Shown: positions 25,185-34,555, counted from the stretch's first letter. The stretch: 34,648 nt of DNA from Desulfohalobiaceae bacterium S24 (GCA_011389765.1 JAABTT010000036.1:1-34648); one strand, 5' to 3'. The notes: generated by a model from the letters alone, not told the origin. A program made the numbers and translations.

Positions 25185-26027
25185 ATGATCCCGATTCTGA
25201 CGGCAATTGGAGCCATGGCCTTTCTCGGACTCCTCCTGAGCATTGTTCTCGGCCTCGCCGCCAAAGTGTTTTATGTGTATGTCGATCCTCGGATCGAACA
25301 GATATGCGATGCTTTGCCCGGAGCCAACTGCGGCGGCTGCGGTTATGCCGGATGCAGCGACTTTGCCGAAGCCATCGTCTGCCTGGGGGCCTCTCCGGAC
25401 GGCTGTGTCGCCGCCGGGGCCTCCACCACGGAAGCGGTCTGTTCGATCATGGGACTAAGCGCCGGGCTTGGCGAAAGGTATGTCGCCCGGATTTTCTGCC
25501 AGGGCGACGAGCAGAAGGCTGTGCAGCGATTCGATTACAACGGCGCTCTGGACTGCGCTGCGGCCATTGTCAGCACCGGCGGGGACAAGGCCTGCGAATT
25601 CGGGTGCGTCGGGCTGGGGACCTGTGTTCGGGCCTGCCCTTTTGATGCCATGGAGATGGGAGGCAACAGGCTCCCTCTTGTGGATCAGAACCTGTGCACC
25701 GGCTGCGGCAACTGCGTGCAAGCCTGCCCGCGGGAAATCCCCCTCTTGATTCCGATATCCCAGAAGACGGCCAATCTCTGTTCCAGTCACGAGGCCGGAA
25801 AAACGGTCAAGCAGGTCTGCAGCATCGGCTGTATCGGCTGCTCGGTATGCAAGAAGAAATGTCCGGAAGGGGCGGTGGACATGGAAGATAAGCTGGCTGT
25901 GGTCAATCCGGCCCACTGCACCGGCCAAGGGGTCTGCCTGGAAAAATGCCCCACCGGATCCATGGTCAGTCTGCAATCCCCGGCACTCGAAAAACCCGAA
26001 GCTTCATCTGCTCAGGAAACAGCCTGA
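25185..26027 (+). CDS. rnfB: Rnf complex subunit RnfB (multi-cluster ferredoxin subunit)
   Basis: A 280-residue subunit that takes electrons from reduced ferredoxin. It has an N-terminal membrane anchor (8-30), then a Fe-S domain with Cys49, Cys52, Cys57 and Cys74 (ANCGGCGYAGC). Four further cysteine groups follow: CVGLGTCVRACP, CTGCGNCVQACP, CIGCSVCKKKCP and CTGQGVCLEKCP. This is the long RnfB of anaerobes, richer in clusters than the short enterobacterial form. The ATG at 25185 follows CAGGAG. It ends the rnf set; the next gene is rseC-like. Confidence 0.93.
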   Translation: MIPILTAIGAMAFLGLLLSIVLGLAAKVFYVYVDPRIEQICDALPGANCGGCGYAGCSDFAEAIVCLGASPDGCVAAGASTTEAVCSIMGLSAGLGERYVARIFCQGDEQKAVQRFDYNGALDCAAAIVSTGGDKACEFGCVGLGTCVRACPFDAMEMGGNRLPLVDQNLCTGCGNCVQACPREIPLLIPISQKTANLCSSHEAGKTVKQVCSIGCIGCSVCKKKCPEGAVDMEDKLAVVNPAHCTGQGVCLEKCPTGSMVSLQSPALEKPEASSAQETA

Positions 26028-26045
26028 AGCAGCCGCTCTCGTAAC

Positions 26046-26085
26046 GATCAATCTTAAATCTTCAATCTTAAATCTTCAATGTCCC
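26046..26085 (+). repeat. AT-rich tandem repeat (AATCTTAAATCTTC units)
   Basis: Two copies of CAATCTTAAATCTT, followed by CAATG, fill the space directly before the rseC-like start codon. They leave no Shine-Dalgarno sequence. A related style of repeat occurs at 34522-34555. Confidence 0.6.
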
Positions 26086-26526
26086 ATGTCTCTCTATCCT
26101 GACACTGAAAAAGGCGAGGTGGTGCATCTCCTGCCGGAAAACCGCGCCCGGATCAAAATTCCGAAGCGTTCCAATTGCTGTGGCTGCGGACACAGGAGTT
26201 TTTGCGATCCCTTTGGATCCGAGCACATGCTTTTGGATGTGGACAACAGTCTGCGCGCCGGAACCGGACAGCAGGTTGAAGTGGCCTTTCATGCGGAAAA
26301 ACAAAGCAAGGCCATCCTTATTTTATATTTGATTCCCCTTTTCTCCCTGCTTTTAGGGGCGGTACTCGGCAACAGCCTCAATCCCCTGGGCAACCAGGAC
26401 GCCTCGGCCTCTGTCTGCAGCATTGGATTCACGGCTCTGTCCTTTCTGGGCATCCGCTACTATACCAAAAGAAAGGCTGCTTCCACCCCAGTTTCCCAGC
26501 CAAAAGTCGTCAAAATTATTCAATGA
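26086..26526 (+). CDS. rseC: RseC/MucC-family membrane protein
   Basis: A 146-residue protein with an N-terminal cysteine-rich segment (SNCCGCGHRSFC: Cys31, 32, 34 and 40), a short beta domain, and two membrane helices (about 97-113 and 127-141). This is the SoxR-reducing-system/RseC layout. In enterobacteria RseC works with the Rnf-like Rsx complex to reduce SoxR, and rseC-like genes often travel with rnf. No Shine-Dalgarno precedes the ATG, because the upstream bases are AT-rich repeats; translation may depend on the upstream gene. It converges with clpA, with only 6 bp between stops. Confidence 0.8.
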   Translation: MSLYPDTEKGEVVHLLPENRARIKIPKRSNCCGCGHRSFCDPFGSEHMLLDVDNSLRAGTGQQVEVAFHAEKQSKAILILYLIPLFSLLLGAVLGNSLNPLGNQDASASVCSIGFTALSFLGIRYYTKRKAASTPVSQPKVVKIIQ

Positions 26527-26532
26527 TTTCGA

Positions 26533-28767
26533 TCACAATTCAAATCGCAAATTGGCCTGGCCGCCCTCGCTTCGCTCCAGATCTACCTGAATCGTTCCCC
26601 CTTTCTTGAGTCTGCCGAACAGGATCTCATCCGCCATTCGGTCTTTGACTTCGCTCTGAATCACCCTGGCCAGAGGCCTGGCCCCGTAATCCGGGTCATA
26701 CCCCTTTTGGGCCAGCCAGGCCCTGGCCTCTTCAGACAGTCTCACCGCCACCTTCTTTTCCCTGAGCTGGTCGTTGAGCTCCTGCATGTACTTGTCCACA
26801 ATCAGTTCCATAAGATCCTGGCTCAGGCTGTTGAAAGGGACCATACCATCCAGCCTGTTTCGAAACTCAGGGGAAAAGTATTTCTTGGCGGCAGTCAAGC
26901 CCATCTTGGCCCTGTCTTCCTGTTTTTCCTGTCCAAATCCGATATTCGTGCCACTCATCTCCCTGGCCCCGATATTGGAGGTCATGAGCAGAATCACATG
27001 CCTGAAATCCGCCTTGCGCCCGCTATTGTCGGTCAGGGTCGCATAATCCATGATTTGCAGCAGAATATTGAACAGATCCGGATGGGCCTTTTCAATCTCG
27101 TCAAGCAAAAGCACGCAGTAGGGATGCTTGCGAATGCCTTCGGTCAACAGCCCTCCCTGATCAAATCCGACATACCCGGGGGGCGAGCCGATCAGCCTGG
27201 CCACAGCATGGGATTCTGCATACTCACTCATGTCAAAACGCAAAAAATGAACCCCCAAGTTCCCGGCCAGCTGCTTGGCCAGTTCGGTTTTGCCCACACC
27301 GGTGGGCCCAACCAGCAGGAAGCTGCCCACCGGCTTTTGGCCTTCCCGGAGTCCGGCCCGGGAGCGCTTGATGGCCTGGGTCAGCATCCTGACCGCCTCT
27401 TCCTGGCCGAACAAAGTTTTGTACAGAGCTTCATCCAGGTTCCGGAGGCGTCCGAGATCCGACCCGCTGACCCGGGTAATGGGTACCCTGGCCATGCCGG
27501 CCACAACGGCTTCTATGTCCCGGGGCAGGATCTGTTTTCGTTTCTGCCGGGCTTTGGTCAGCGTCAGCCTGGCCCCTGATTCATCAACCACATCAATGGC
27601 CTTGTCCGGCAGATAGCGGTCCGGAAGGTGCTTGGCCGTGAGATCAACCGCGCTCTGCAATGCGGTCCGGGTATACTGCACCCCGTGGTGCTCTTCGTAA
27701 TAAGGCTTCAAGCCCTCCAGAATGGAGACGCACTCTTCCAGACCTGGCTCGGCCAATTCAATCTTCTGAAAGCGCCTGGCCAGGGCCCGATCCTTTTCAA
27801 AAAGATTTTTGCATTCTTCGTAGGTGGTGGATCCGATGCATCTGAGGTCTCCGGAAGCCAGAACCGGCTTGAGTATGTTGGAGGCATCCATGGAGCCGCC
27901 GCTGGTGGCTCCGGCTCCGACAATGGTATGGATCTCGTCAATAAACAGGATGGAACGTTCCCTGCCTTTGGTCAACTCGCCAATAATCCCCTTGAGCCTT
28001 GATTCAAAATCCCCTCTGAATTTGGTGCCGGCCAGAAGCGAGCCCATATCCAGGGCATAAATCTGCATGTCCAGGAATTGTTCGGCCACTTCGCCCTGAG
28101 AGATTTTCAAAGCCAGTCCCTCGGCAAGGGCTGTTTTGCCGACTCCGGGATCGCCGACAAACAAGGGGTTGTTTTTGCGGCGTCTGGATAAAATCTGGAC
28201 GGTGCGCTCGATTTCAATCTTCCGGCCTATCAGGGGGTCGATTTTTCCCTCCCGGGCCCGCTGAACCAGATTCTGGGTATATTTTTCCAAAAACCCCTCT
28301 TTCTCTTTCTTCGTTCCGGTCTGCGTCTTTTCCTGTTCTTCGGTCTGGGTATGAGCGATCTGCTCCAGGATATCCAAACGTTCAATACCCTGAGATTTCA
28401 AATAATACACGGCATAGGAATCATCTTCCTCCATCACCGCCGCCAGAAAGTCCCCCAGATCAACCTTGCCCTTCTCAGCTGACTGCACCTGAACAATAGC
28501 CCTCTGCAGAACCCGCTGGACGCTCAGGGTCTGAATGACTTCCTTGGCCTGGGTATTGGAATAAACCTCCATATGCTCGATGAAGTATCGTTCCAACTGC
28601 TTTTTCAAACGCGAGGTGTCGATCCCGCAGTTGTCTAAGGTATGCATTCCTTTGACATCAAGCAGGAAGGCATAGAGGATATGCTCCAAGGTCAAAAATT
28701 CGTGATGCCTGGTCCTGACTTCTCTGACGGACAGGGCAAAAATCTTCTCCAAATCTCTACTTAACAT
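26533..28767 (-). CDS. clpA: ATP-dependent Clp protease ATPase subunit ClpA
   Basis: A 744-residue AAA+ unfoldase that feeds substrates to ClpP. An N-terminal Clp repeat domain (1-145, the ClpS docking site) is followed by D1 with Walker A GDPGVGKT (205-212), and D2 with Walker A GPTGVGKT (about 487-494) and sensor/arm motifs ([13 protein letters not shown]). The ClpP-docking IGF loop is present near 615 (NIGFGQ). There is no long middle coiled coil, so it is ClpA rather than ClpB or ClpC. The start lies 1 nt past the clpS stop: one operon. Confidence 0.95.
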   Translation of the reverse strand: MLSRDLEKIFALSVREVRTRHHEFLTLEHILYAFLLDVKGMHTLDNCGIDTSRLKKQLERYFIEHMEVYSNTQAKEVIQTLSVQRVLQRAIVQVQSAEKGKVDLGDFLAAVMEEDDSYAVYYLKSQGIERLDILEQIAHTQTEEQEKTQTGTKKEKEGFLEKYTQNLVQRAREGKIDPLIGRKIEIERTVQILSRRRKNNPLFVGDPGVGKTALAEGLALKISQGEVAEQFLDMQIYALDMGSLLAGTKFRGDFESRLKGIIGELTKGRERSILFIDEIHTIVGAGATSGGSMDASNILKPVLASGDLRCIGSTTYEECKNLFEKDRALARRFQKIELAEPGLEECVSILEGLKPYYEEHHGVQYTRTALQSAVDLTAKHLPDRYLPDKAIDVVDESGARLTLTKARQKRKQILPRDIEAVVAGMARVPITRVSGSDLGRLRNLDEALYKTLFGQEEAVRMLTQAIKRSRAGLREGQKPVGSFLLVGPTGVGKTELAKQLAGNLGVHFLRFDMSEYAESHAVARLIGSPPGYVGFDQGGLLTEGIRKHPYCVLLLDEIEKAHPDLFNILLQIMDYATLTDNSGRKADFRHVILLMTSNIGAREMSGTNIGFGQEKQEDRAKMGLTAAKKYFSPEFRNRLDGMVPFNSLSQDLMELIVDKYMQELNDQLREKKVAVRLSEEARAWLAQKGYDPDYGARPLARVIQSEVKDRMADEILFGRLKKGGTIQVDLERSEGGQANLRFEL

Positions 28768-28768
28768 T

Positions 28769-29083
28769 TTATACCTCTTCCATAGTACACTGTAATGGAT
28801 AATTTTCTTTTTTGGACAGATACCGAACTCTGGCTACTTTTGTTTCAGCTACTTCCGCTGTAAAGACGCCGCAGACGCCCACTCCCTTGCGATGGACATT
28901 GAGCATGATTTGAACCGCTTCATCTTCTGTCTTGGAAAAAACAGTCTGCAGGATATATACAACAAATTCCATAGTGGTATAATGATCATTATGCAGCAAA
29001 ACTTTATACATAGGAGGTTCCTGGATGTCCTCATCCAGTTCAACATCCAGCTCGTGATCAGGATTTCCCAATCTCCGGCTCAT
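28769..29083 (-). CDS. clpS: ClpS adaptor protein
   Basis: A 104-residue N-end-rule adaptor that delivers proteins with bulky hydrophobic N-termini to ClpA. Hallmarks are the acidic flexible N-terminus (DHELDVELDEDIQ), YKVLLHNDHYTTMEFVV with the substrate-pocket Asn and Asp, and the HRKG motif. I chose ATG 29083 (MSRRLGNPD); the frame is open to 29140, but that part has no family similarity. clpA follows after 1 nt. Confidence 0.93.
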   Translation of the reverse strand: MSRRLGNPDHELDVELDEDIQEPPMYKVLLHNDHYTTMEFVVYILQTVFSKTEDEAVQIMLNVHRKGVGVCGVFTAEVAETKVARVRYLSKKENYPLQCTMEEV

Positions 29084-29463
29084 AATGCTCAAGCCCCTTT
29101 TAAAATTGAAAAAACAAAGACTTGTACAAATGGCATCCAATCAGAGCGAAGCCTTTTCCGCCGACGGAGAGCACAATTCTGTGGCTGCAGCGATCAGTGT
29201 AATGTTTGAAGCCAATTCTATCGCAGAAAGCAGGCCAAGACAAGTCCTGTCTTTTCATCTTCCGGATCACCCGGAAATGATTGATGATCAGCATAAAAGT
29301 CAAATGGCGGTCAAGCGTTTCAAGCCCCTTTCCTCCAAAGGAGTTATATTGAACATTTGACCCAAACAGCAGAATGAACTATAAATCCTTTTTGTCTTCG
29401 GTCAATATCTCTCCCGGGTCCTTTTTTCAGACCCAAGCACAGTGAGTTATGCTTTAGGCCCAG
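29084..29463. other. Gene-free divergent promoter region between clpS and pabA
   Basis: About 380 bases serving two divergent operons. A small perfect hairpin, AAGACA/TGTCTT with 5-nt loop, lies at 29237-29253. A second one, GGGTC/GACCC with 9-nt loop, lies at about 29418-29436. A plus-strand frame from 29374 (MNYKSFLSSVNISPG, ending before 29447) could be a short leader peptide but contains no Trp codons. No RNA family recognised. Confidence 0.5.
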
Positions 29464-29496
29464 CCACCCAGACTCATATCCGGGTGGTTTTTTTTT
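29464..29496 (+). terminator. Intrinsic terminator in the pabA leader
   Basis: CCACCC (29464-29469) pairs with GGGTGG (29482-29487); GA/TC extends the stem past one mismatch, and nine T follow (29488-29496). It is oriented to stop plus-strand transcription only 12 nt before the pabA start codon. The neighbour on the left (clpS) is divergent, so the only transcript it can stop is the one leading into pabA. An attenuator is therefore likely. Confidence 0.75.
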
Positions 29497-29508
29497 GGGG
29501 AGAAAACA

Positions 29509-30126
29509 ATGTCCCGCAAAAAACTTCTGGTGATTGATAATTACGACTCCTTTACCTATAATCTGGTCCAGATGTTCTGTTGCTATGATCTTTTGATTGA
29601 GGTGCACCGGAACGATGCCGTGAGCCTCCAGGCCATACAAATCTTTCAACCCGACTACCTGCTCATCAGCCCCGGACCGAAAGATCCGGCAGGAGCCGGA
29701 ATCTCCATGACCGTCATCTCCAGCTTCTTCAAGACCACGCCCATCCTCGGCGTCTGCCTTGGCCTGCAATGCCTGAACGAATGTTTTTCCGGAACCACCA
29801 TCCGTGCGCCGGTGCCGGTCCACGGCAAGACCAGCCGAGTGATGCATAGAGGCCGGGATATTTTCAAGGGACTGCCGAGTCCTTTTACAGCGGCCCGTTA
29901 TCATTCCCTTCAAGCCGAGCCCGCCCGGAACTCGGAACTCCGGGTCACAGCCAGAAGTGAAGATGGGGTGATCATGGGACTGGCGCACCGCAATCATCCG
30001 GTTTCCGGGGTACAGTTTCATCCGGAGAGTTTTCTTACCGAGTATGGTTTTCAGGTGATCAGCAATTTCCTCGGATTCAAACCGGTCAGAGGGCCCGAAC
30101 GCGGCATGCGCTGCCCGGTGGATTGA
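29509..30126 (+). CDS. pabA: Aminodeoxychorismate synthase glutaminase subunit
   Basis: A 205-residue class I glutamine amidotransferase that supplies ammonia to chorismate amination. The catalytic triad is visible: Cys83 in GVCLGLQ, and His171 and Glu173 in VQFHPESFLTE. LVIDNYDSFTYNLVQ opens the protein as in PabA/TrpG. By sequence alone PabA and TrpG are hard to separate; the next gene is a PabB-PabC fusion, which settles it as folate-pathway PabA. GGGGAG precedes the ATG. A strong terminator hairpin lies directly upstream. Confidence 0.9.
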   Translation: MSRKKLLVIDNYDSFTYNLVQMFCCYDLLIEVHRNDAVSLQAIQIFQPDYLLISPGPKDPAGAGISMTVISSFFKTTPILGVCLGLQCLNECFSGTTIRAPVPVHGKTSRVMHRGRDIFKGLPSPFTAARYHSLQAEPARNSELRVTARSEDGVIMGLAHRNHPVSGVQFHPESFLTEYGFQVISNFLGFKPVRGPERGMRCPVD

Positions 30127-30146
30127 ACAACAGAGAAAACAGAACG

Positions 30147-32405
30147 ATGATCCCACTTGACAAAGCCTTCGCTCCGGTCGACCGGGTGCACATTGAAGCC
30201 TTCAGGCTTCAGGAGCCTTTCCCGGATTTCGCGGCCTCCTTTGCTGCCCTGCCCGGGACTGTGGTCCTCTTGAGCGGCGGATCCCAGGATTCGGCCCGCT
30301 ATCATATCCTGGCCACCCGGCCCTGGCTCACCTGCTCCGCTTTTGGCGAACGGATCAGGCTGGAATACGACAGGCACAGTTCTGAGTTCGAACAGGACCC
30401 CTTCGACTGTGTGAGCCGTCTTCTCCAAGCCAACCGAATAACAAATCCGAATCCCAAACTGCCCATTGCTGCCGGGCTCTTCGGATATTTCAGCTATGAC
30501 CTTAAAGACCGGATTGAAAATCTTCCCAAAACCTGTCTCGATGATCTCCACCTCCCTGATCTGTATCTCACCGCCCCTTCTATTTTAGTGATTCAAGAGA
30601 TCAGAACCGGCACAAGCCATCTCTGCCTGCCTCTTCGCAGGCATCAGACCGAAACGCACCTCGATGAGCAGCGCCGCTTCCTGGCATCCCGAGGCCGGTC
30701 AAAGCCCCCTGTCGAGCAGCAGGAATCGGCTCCGAGCGCCCTGCGTTCGAATTATTCAAAAGACGCCTATCTGGGCTCCCTTGAAAAAATCAAGGAATAT
30801 ATCTGTTCCGGCCATGTGTATCAGGTCAATTTCTCGCAGCGCTTCCGCCTGGATGCTGCACGCAGGGGCTATCCTTTATTTCAGCAGCTATTCGCCCAAA
30901 ATCCGGCCCCTTTCTTTGCCTACGTCAATGCCGGCGATCATGAAATCGTCTCCACCTCCCCGGAGCGATTCCTGCACAGGTCCGGCCCGGCGCTCGAGAC
31001 CAGACCCATCAAAGGCACCAGGCCCCGCAGCGAATCTCCGGAAGAAGATCAAAGACTCAAAACCGCCTTGCAGGAAAGCCCCAAGGACCGGGCTGAACTC
31101 TCCATGATTGTTGACCTGCTGCGGAACGACCTCGGAAAGGTCTGTCTGCCCGGGACCGTCCGGGTTGCAGAACACAGGCGTGTTGAAACCTACGCCAACG
31201 TCTTCCATCTGGTTTCCATCGTCACCGGGGAACTGGCCCCGGAGACGGACAGTATGGACTGCATCAAGGCCGCTTTTCCCGGCGGGTCCATTACCGGCTG
31301 CCCCAAAGTCCGCTCCATGGAAATTATTGACGAACTGGAAACCCACCGGCGGCATATCTATACCGGCTCCATCGGCTATTGCAGCTTCCATGACACTTTG
31401 GACCTGTCCATAGCCATTCGGACCGCCACCCTGCTCAAGGACAGCATCCTGTTCTCCGTGGGCGGGGGGATCGTTTATGACTCCGATCCCGACGAGGAAT
31501 ATGACGAAACCCTGCACAAAGGACGGACCCTGATGCGGGTCCTGCAGGGTGACACCGCTCCGGCCCAAGAGGCCAAAGTCTGGTTCAACGGCCTGATCAT
31601 CGAGGCCCGGGACGCCCGGCTTGAGGTCGACTCCCCGGCCGTCCAGTACGGCATCGGCCTTTTTGAGACCATCCGGGTGGAGCGCGGGCGGCCCTGTTTT
31701 CTCAAAGAGCACCTCGCCCGCCTTGAAAATTCCTGGCGGCTTTTTTTTGACGAGCATCCCCCGGAGCTGTCCTGGGAAACAATCATCCACAGGACTCTGG
31801 CGGCCAATGGCCTGGAGAAGAGCACCGCAGCCATCAAGATTCTGGCTGCCAAAGGAAACAGGACCTCGCCACCTCTGGAGCATTCCCTGCTGGTCACGGC
31901 CAGGCCCTACCTCCATCGGCTTCAAAGCATCGGCCGGCCCGGCCTGCGGCTCAAAACCTACCCCCATCCCAGGCAGACCCCTTTGGCCGGCCACAAAACC
32001 TGCAACTACCTCTTCTCCAGTCAGGCCGGCCGCTGGGCCAGACAACAGGGCGCCGACGAGGCCCTGATTCTGAATCCGGACGCTTCAGTCTCGGAGACCA
32101 ACAGCGCCAACCTCTTGGTCATCAGGGAGCAGACCCTTGTCCTGCCGGCCTCGCAACATGTCCTGCCCGGCATTATGCAGCAAAAAGTCAGGGAATTTCT
32201 GGAGCTGCAAGGCTACAGAACCGAATATCGCACCCTTTTCCGGGAAGATCTGCAGCCGGAAGACAGGATTGTGGCGACCAATTCTCTCATGGGGACGGTG
32301 CCTGTACTGCAGATAGACGGCCGAACCTGCGCCGGGTGCAGCGAACTGGCCCGGGAGATCAACCGGAAAATTCTGCATTCGCAAAATACCCCCGAACGGA
32401 AATGA
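30147..32405 (+). CDS. pabBC: Fused aminodeoxychorismate synthase (PabB) and lyase (PabC)
   Basis: A 752-residue bifunctional enzyme that makes 4-aminobenzoate for folate. Residues 1-470 form the chorismate-binding PabB part: ETRPIKGTRPRS with Lys289 (Ala in anthranilate synthase, so this is a PabB), ELSMIVDLLRNDLGKV, GGSITGCPKVRSMEIIDELE and GSIGYCSF. From about 478 (VWFNGLIIEARDARL) it is a class IV PLP lyase with Lys617 in HKTCNYL as Schiff-base residue and SETNSANL. The two steps, chorismate to aminodeoxychorismate and on to PABA plus pyruvate, are thus in one chain. I use ATG 30147; an upstream TTG at 30123 overlaps the pabA stop and is less likely. Confidence 0.93.
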   Translation: MIPLDKAFAPVDRVHIEAFRLQEPFPDFAASFAALPGTVVLLSGGSQDSARYHILATRPWLTCSAFGERIRLEYDRHSSEFEQDPFDCVSRLLQANRITNPNPKLPIAAGLFGYFSYDLKDRIENLPKTCLDDLHLPDLYLTAPSILVIQEIRTGTSHLCLPLRRHQTETHLDEQRRFLASRGRSKPPVEQQESAPSALRSNYSKDAYLGSLEKIKEYICSGHVYQVNFSQRFRLDAARRGYPLFQQLFAQNPAPFFAYVNAGDHEIVSTSPERFLHRSGPALETRPIKGTRPRSESPEEDQRLKTALQESPKDRAELSMIVDLLRNDLGKVCLPGTVRVAEHRRVETYANVFHLVSIVTGELAPETDSMDCIKAAFPGGSITGCPKVRSMEIIDELETHRRHIYTGSIGYCSFHDTLDLSIAIRTATLLKDSILFSVGGGIVYDSDPDEEYDETLHKGRTLMRVLQGDTAPAQEAKVWFNGLIIEARDARLEVDSPAVQYGIGLFETIRVERGRPCFLKEHLARLENSWRLFFDEHPPELSWETIIHRTLAANGLEKSTAAIKILAAKGNRTSPPLEHSLLVTARPYLHRLQSIGRPGLRLKTYPHPRQTPLAGHKTCNYLFSSQAGRWARQQGADEALILNPDASVSETNSANLLVIREQTLVLPASQHVLPGIMQQKVREFLELQGYRTEYRTLFREDLQPEDRIVATNSLMGTVPVLQIDGRTCAGCSELAREINRKILHSQNTPERK

Positions 32406-32589
32406 CGGTTCACATCCCGCTTCTCTTGACAAAAAGGCGCTTCACGCATAGAGGCATTACACATAAGGCATATTGTCGCCTTAATCCCTCATTACGAGGC
32501 GTCTTCGCCTGCGCAATCTCAGGTGAGAAGCTTTTCTTCTTTGTCTTAAGAATCACAAATCCAGCCTTTAAAATTATTTAGCGGATACT

Positions 32590-33258
32590 ATGGACGAATA
32601 CGGCCTGAAGCGCCTGGCAAACAACCTGCCGAGACATCCCGGCATCCTGGATAAGGAACGGTACCTGAATGCCGCCGTGCTCATCCCTCTGGTAAAGACC
32701 GCTGCAGAATTCAGCTTCCTGTTTCAAAAACGAGCCGTCGGCATCCGGCAGGGAGGGGAAATCAGTTTTCCGGGGGGACATTTTGAACCTGGACAGGATC
32801 CTGACTGCAGGGAAGCGGCCATCCGGGAGGCGGTGGAAGAACTCGGAGTCAAGAGGGAAAAAATAAGCATCCTGGGACGACTGGACACCTATCTCTCCCC
32901 CAGGGGCATCAGCATCGACAGTTTTCCGGCGACCCTGGACATCCAGGGACTGGATGATCTGTGCCCGGACAGCACGGAAGTGGAGAGTGTATTTCTCCTG
33001 CCGGTGAGCTGGTTTGAAAACAATCCGCCCCTGGAGTACAATCTGGATCTGGAGATCAAACCGGTTTGCACGGACGATAACGGGAAGGAAGTCGACATGC
33101 TGCCGGTTGGAGAACTCGGGCTGCCGCCGCACTACGCCAAACCCTGGCCCGGCCTCAAGCACAGGGTCTTTGTCTACCGGACCCCGAAAGCGGTCATCTG
33201 GGGCATCACCGCCTCTCTCATCCAGGACGTGATCACCCGACTCCGGAAATCATCATAA
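32590..33258 (+). CDS. Nudix hydrolase, CoA-pyrophosphatase-like (NudL/NUDT7 type)
   Basis: A 222-residue Nudix protein. The Nudix box reads SFPGGHFEPGQDPDC then REAAIREAVEELGV; REAVEEL carries the metal-binding glutamates. The GGxxDPG/EPG form of the box and the N-terminal AAVLIPLVKT resemble NudL/NUDT7 enzymes, which split CoA into phosphopantetheine and 3',5'-ADP. The 184-bp gap after pabBC holds small hairpins and a TTGACA box (32426), so it may have its own promoter. It converges with folE2, with 16 bp between stops. Confidence 0.85.
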   Translation: MDEYGLKRLANNLPRHPGILDKERYLNAAVLIPLVKTAAEFSFLFQKRAVGIRQGGEISFPGGHFEPGQDPDCREAAIREAVEELGVKREKISILGRLDTYLSPRGISIDSFPATLDIQGLDDLCPDSTEVESVFLLPVSWFENNPPLEYNLDLEIKPVCTDDNGKEVDMLPVGELGLPPHYAKPWPGLKHRVFVYRTPKAVIWGITASLIQDVITRLRKSS

Positions 33259-33274
33259 TCCTAAGGGCGGCAGG

Positions 33275-34054
33275 TCAGACCGGCTGATTTTCAATTTCAA
33301 TACAGGCATAGGCATTATGCTTGTGAATGGACTCGTAACTCTCCACTTCCGCCTTGAACCACCTGACCAGCTCATGTTCCCTGAGCTGCTGCCCAACTTC
33401 CCTGACCACATCCTCAACAAATTTTGGATTGGCAAAGGAGTGCTCCGTGACGTATTTCTCATCAGCCCGCTTGAGAACAGCATAGACAGGCGATGAAGAT
33501 GAACGCTGGGCAATCTCAATAAGATCCTCCAACCACAGCAAGCCCTCAAACCTGGCCTTGATCCTGACCATCGCCCGCTGACTGTGGGCGCCCTGATCAC
33601 TAATGGCCAGAGAACAGGGACAGACGGTCATCACCGGGACCTCCACGCTGAGAAACATGTTGGGCTTGCCCTCTTCCAGGGAACCTTCGAACCGGCACTG
33701 GTATTCCATGAGTCCGGGGCTCCCGGTCTGAGGCGATTTTTGATCCAGAAAAAAGGGAAAACGAAAGGACAGATGGGAGCGCCTGGCTTCGAGCCGGGAT
33801 TGGACGTCCCGAAGAAGCTTCCGGAAACTGTGATAATCCAGGATGCCCTCCCATTCCTGAAGGGCTTCCACAAACCGGCTCATATGGGTTCCTTTGAACT
33901 GACCCGGCAGATCAACATACAGATCGACCTGGGCCACGGTGTGCTGCACCCCGTCCTCTTTATACCGAACCACAAGGGGATAGCTGAGGTTCTTCACCCC
34001 GACGCGATCAATGGGGATGGACACCTCTGCCGGGCCTTTCTGAATATCCTGCAT
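33275..34054 (-). CDS. folE2: GTP cyclohydrolase I type IB (FolE2)
   Basis: A 259-residue enzyme converting GTP to dihydroneopterin triphosphate, the first step of folate (and, in some bacteria, queuosine) synthesis. Typical segments are [25 protein letters not shown], and the metal/active-site block [20 protein letters not shown] with Cys145, Cys147 and His157. It is the metal-flexible type that replaces zinc-dependent FolE in many bacteria. The start lies 1 nt past the nikR stop, so the two are co-translated. With pabA and pabBC just beyond it, three folate-precursor genes sit within 5 kb. Confidence 0.95.
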   Translation of the reverse strand: MQDIQKGPAEVSIPIDRVGVKNLSYPLVVRYKEDGVQHTVAQVDLYVDLPGQFKGTHMSRFVEALQEWEGILDYHSFRKLLRDVQSRLEARRSHLSFRFPFFLDQKSPQTGSPGLMEYQCRFEGSLEEGKPNMFLSVEVPVMTVCPCSLAISDQGAHSQRAMVRIKARFEGLLWLEDLIEIAQRSSSSPVYAVLKRADEKYVTEHSFANPKFVEDVVREVGQQLREHELVRWFKAEVESYESIHKHNAYACIEIENQPV

Positions 34055-34055
34055 T

Positions 34056-34475
34056 TCAGGTCAAATCCTTTCCTGTGGTGGAAAAACTCAAGTTTCCGTG
34101 TTTGATGCCTCGAATGGAGGTCAGTCGCTCTCCGATCTCCTTGATGTCTTTTACCGGCCCGCGGAGAATGAGGACTTCCATGCAATTATGGGCATCGATA
34201 TGCACATGCAGGGTGCTGACGACAATATCCAGGGCCTGGTGCTGGATATCGGTCATCTTCCTGGACAGATCGCTGTGGTGGTGGTTGTAGACCAGGGTCA
34301 GCGTGCCGGTAACCTCCTGGTCCAGATCAGACCACTCCTCCTCCACCAGGTCCCTGCGGATCAAATCTCGGATGGCCTCCGAACGGGTCTGGTATTGCCT
34401 TTTTTCACACAGCTTGTCAAATTTCTCCAGCAAACCCGCGTCCAGAGAAACCCCAAAGCGCAGTACATTGCTCAT
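34056..34475 (-). CDS. nikR: Nickel-responsive regulator NikR
   Basis: A 139-residue ribbon-helix-helix repressor with an ACT-like nickel-sensing domain. The N-terminus ([27 protein letters not shown]) is the DNA-binding part. The nickel ligands match E. coli NikR with a constant offset of 3: His79, His90, His92 and Cys98 in the block from TDIQHQALD to DAHNCMEV. The gene upstream on the same strand is a peptide/nickel-type permease, its probable target. The gene downstream is folE2. No operator is visible in the short gap. Confidence 0.95.
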   Translation of the reverse strand: MSNVLRFGVSLDAGLLEKFDKLCEKRQYQTRSEAIRDLIRRDLVEEEWSDLDQEVTGTLTLVYNHHHSDLSRKMTDIQHQALDIVVSTLHVHIDAHNCMEVLILRGPVKDIKEIGERLTSIRGIKHGNLSFSTTGKDLT

Positions 34476-34521
34476 GTTTTCCCTCGTTTTGCACTCACCC
34501 TTCGATATTCACTCTTCATGC

Positions 34522-34555
34522 AGCAATCTTCAATAGTCAATAGTCAATATTCAAT
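34522..34555 (+). repeat. AT-rich tandem repeat (CAATAGT units)
   Basis: AATCTTCAATAGTCAATAGTCAATATTCAAT fills much of the gap between the permease and nikR. It resembles in style the repeat at 26046-26085. No operator or terminator is evident in it. Confidence 0.55.

Noticed and set aside
29085..29360. 91-codon plus-strand frame overlapping the clpS start
   Set aside because: No proper start signal, overlaps the clpS 5' end and promoter, and has no family resemblance.
29374..29447. Tryptophan-type leader peptide before pabA
   Set aside because: The short frame has no Trp codons and the gene is a PabA by context, so classical trp attenuation is not supported.
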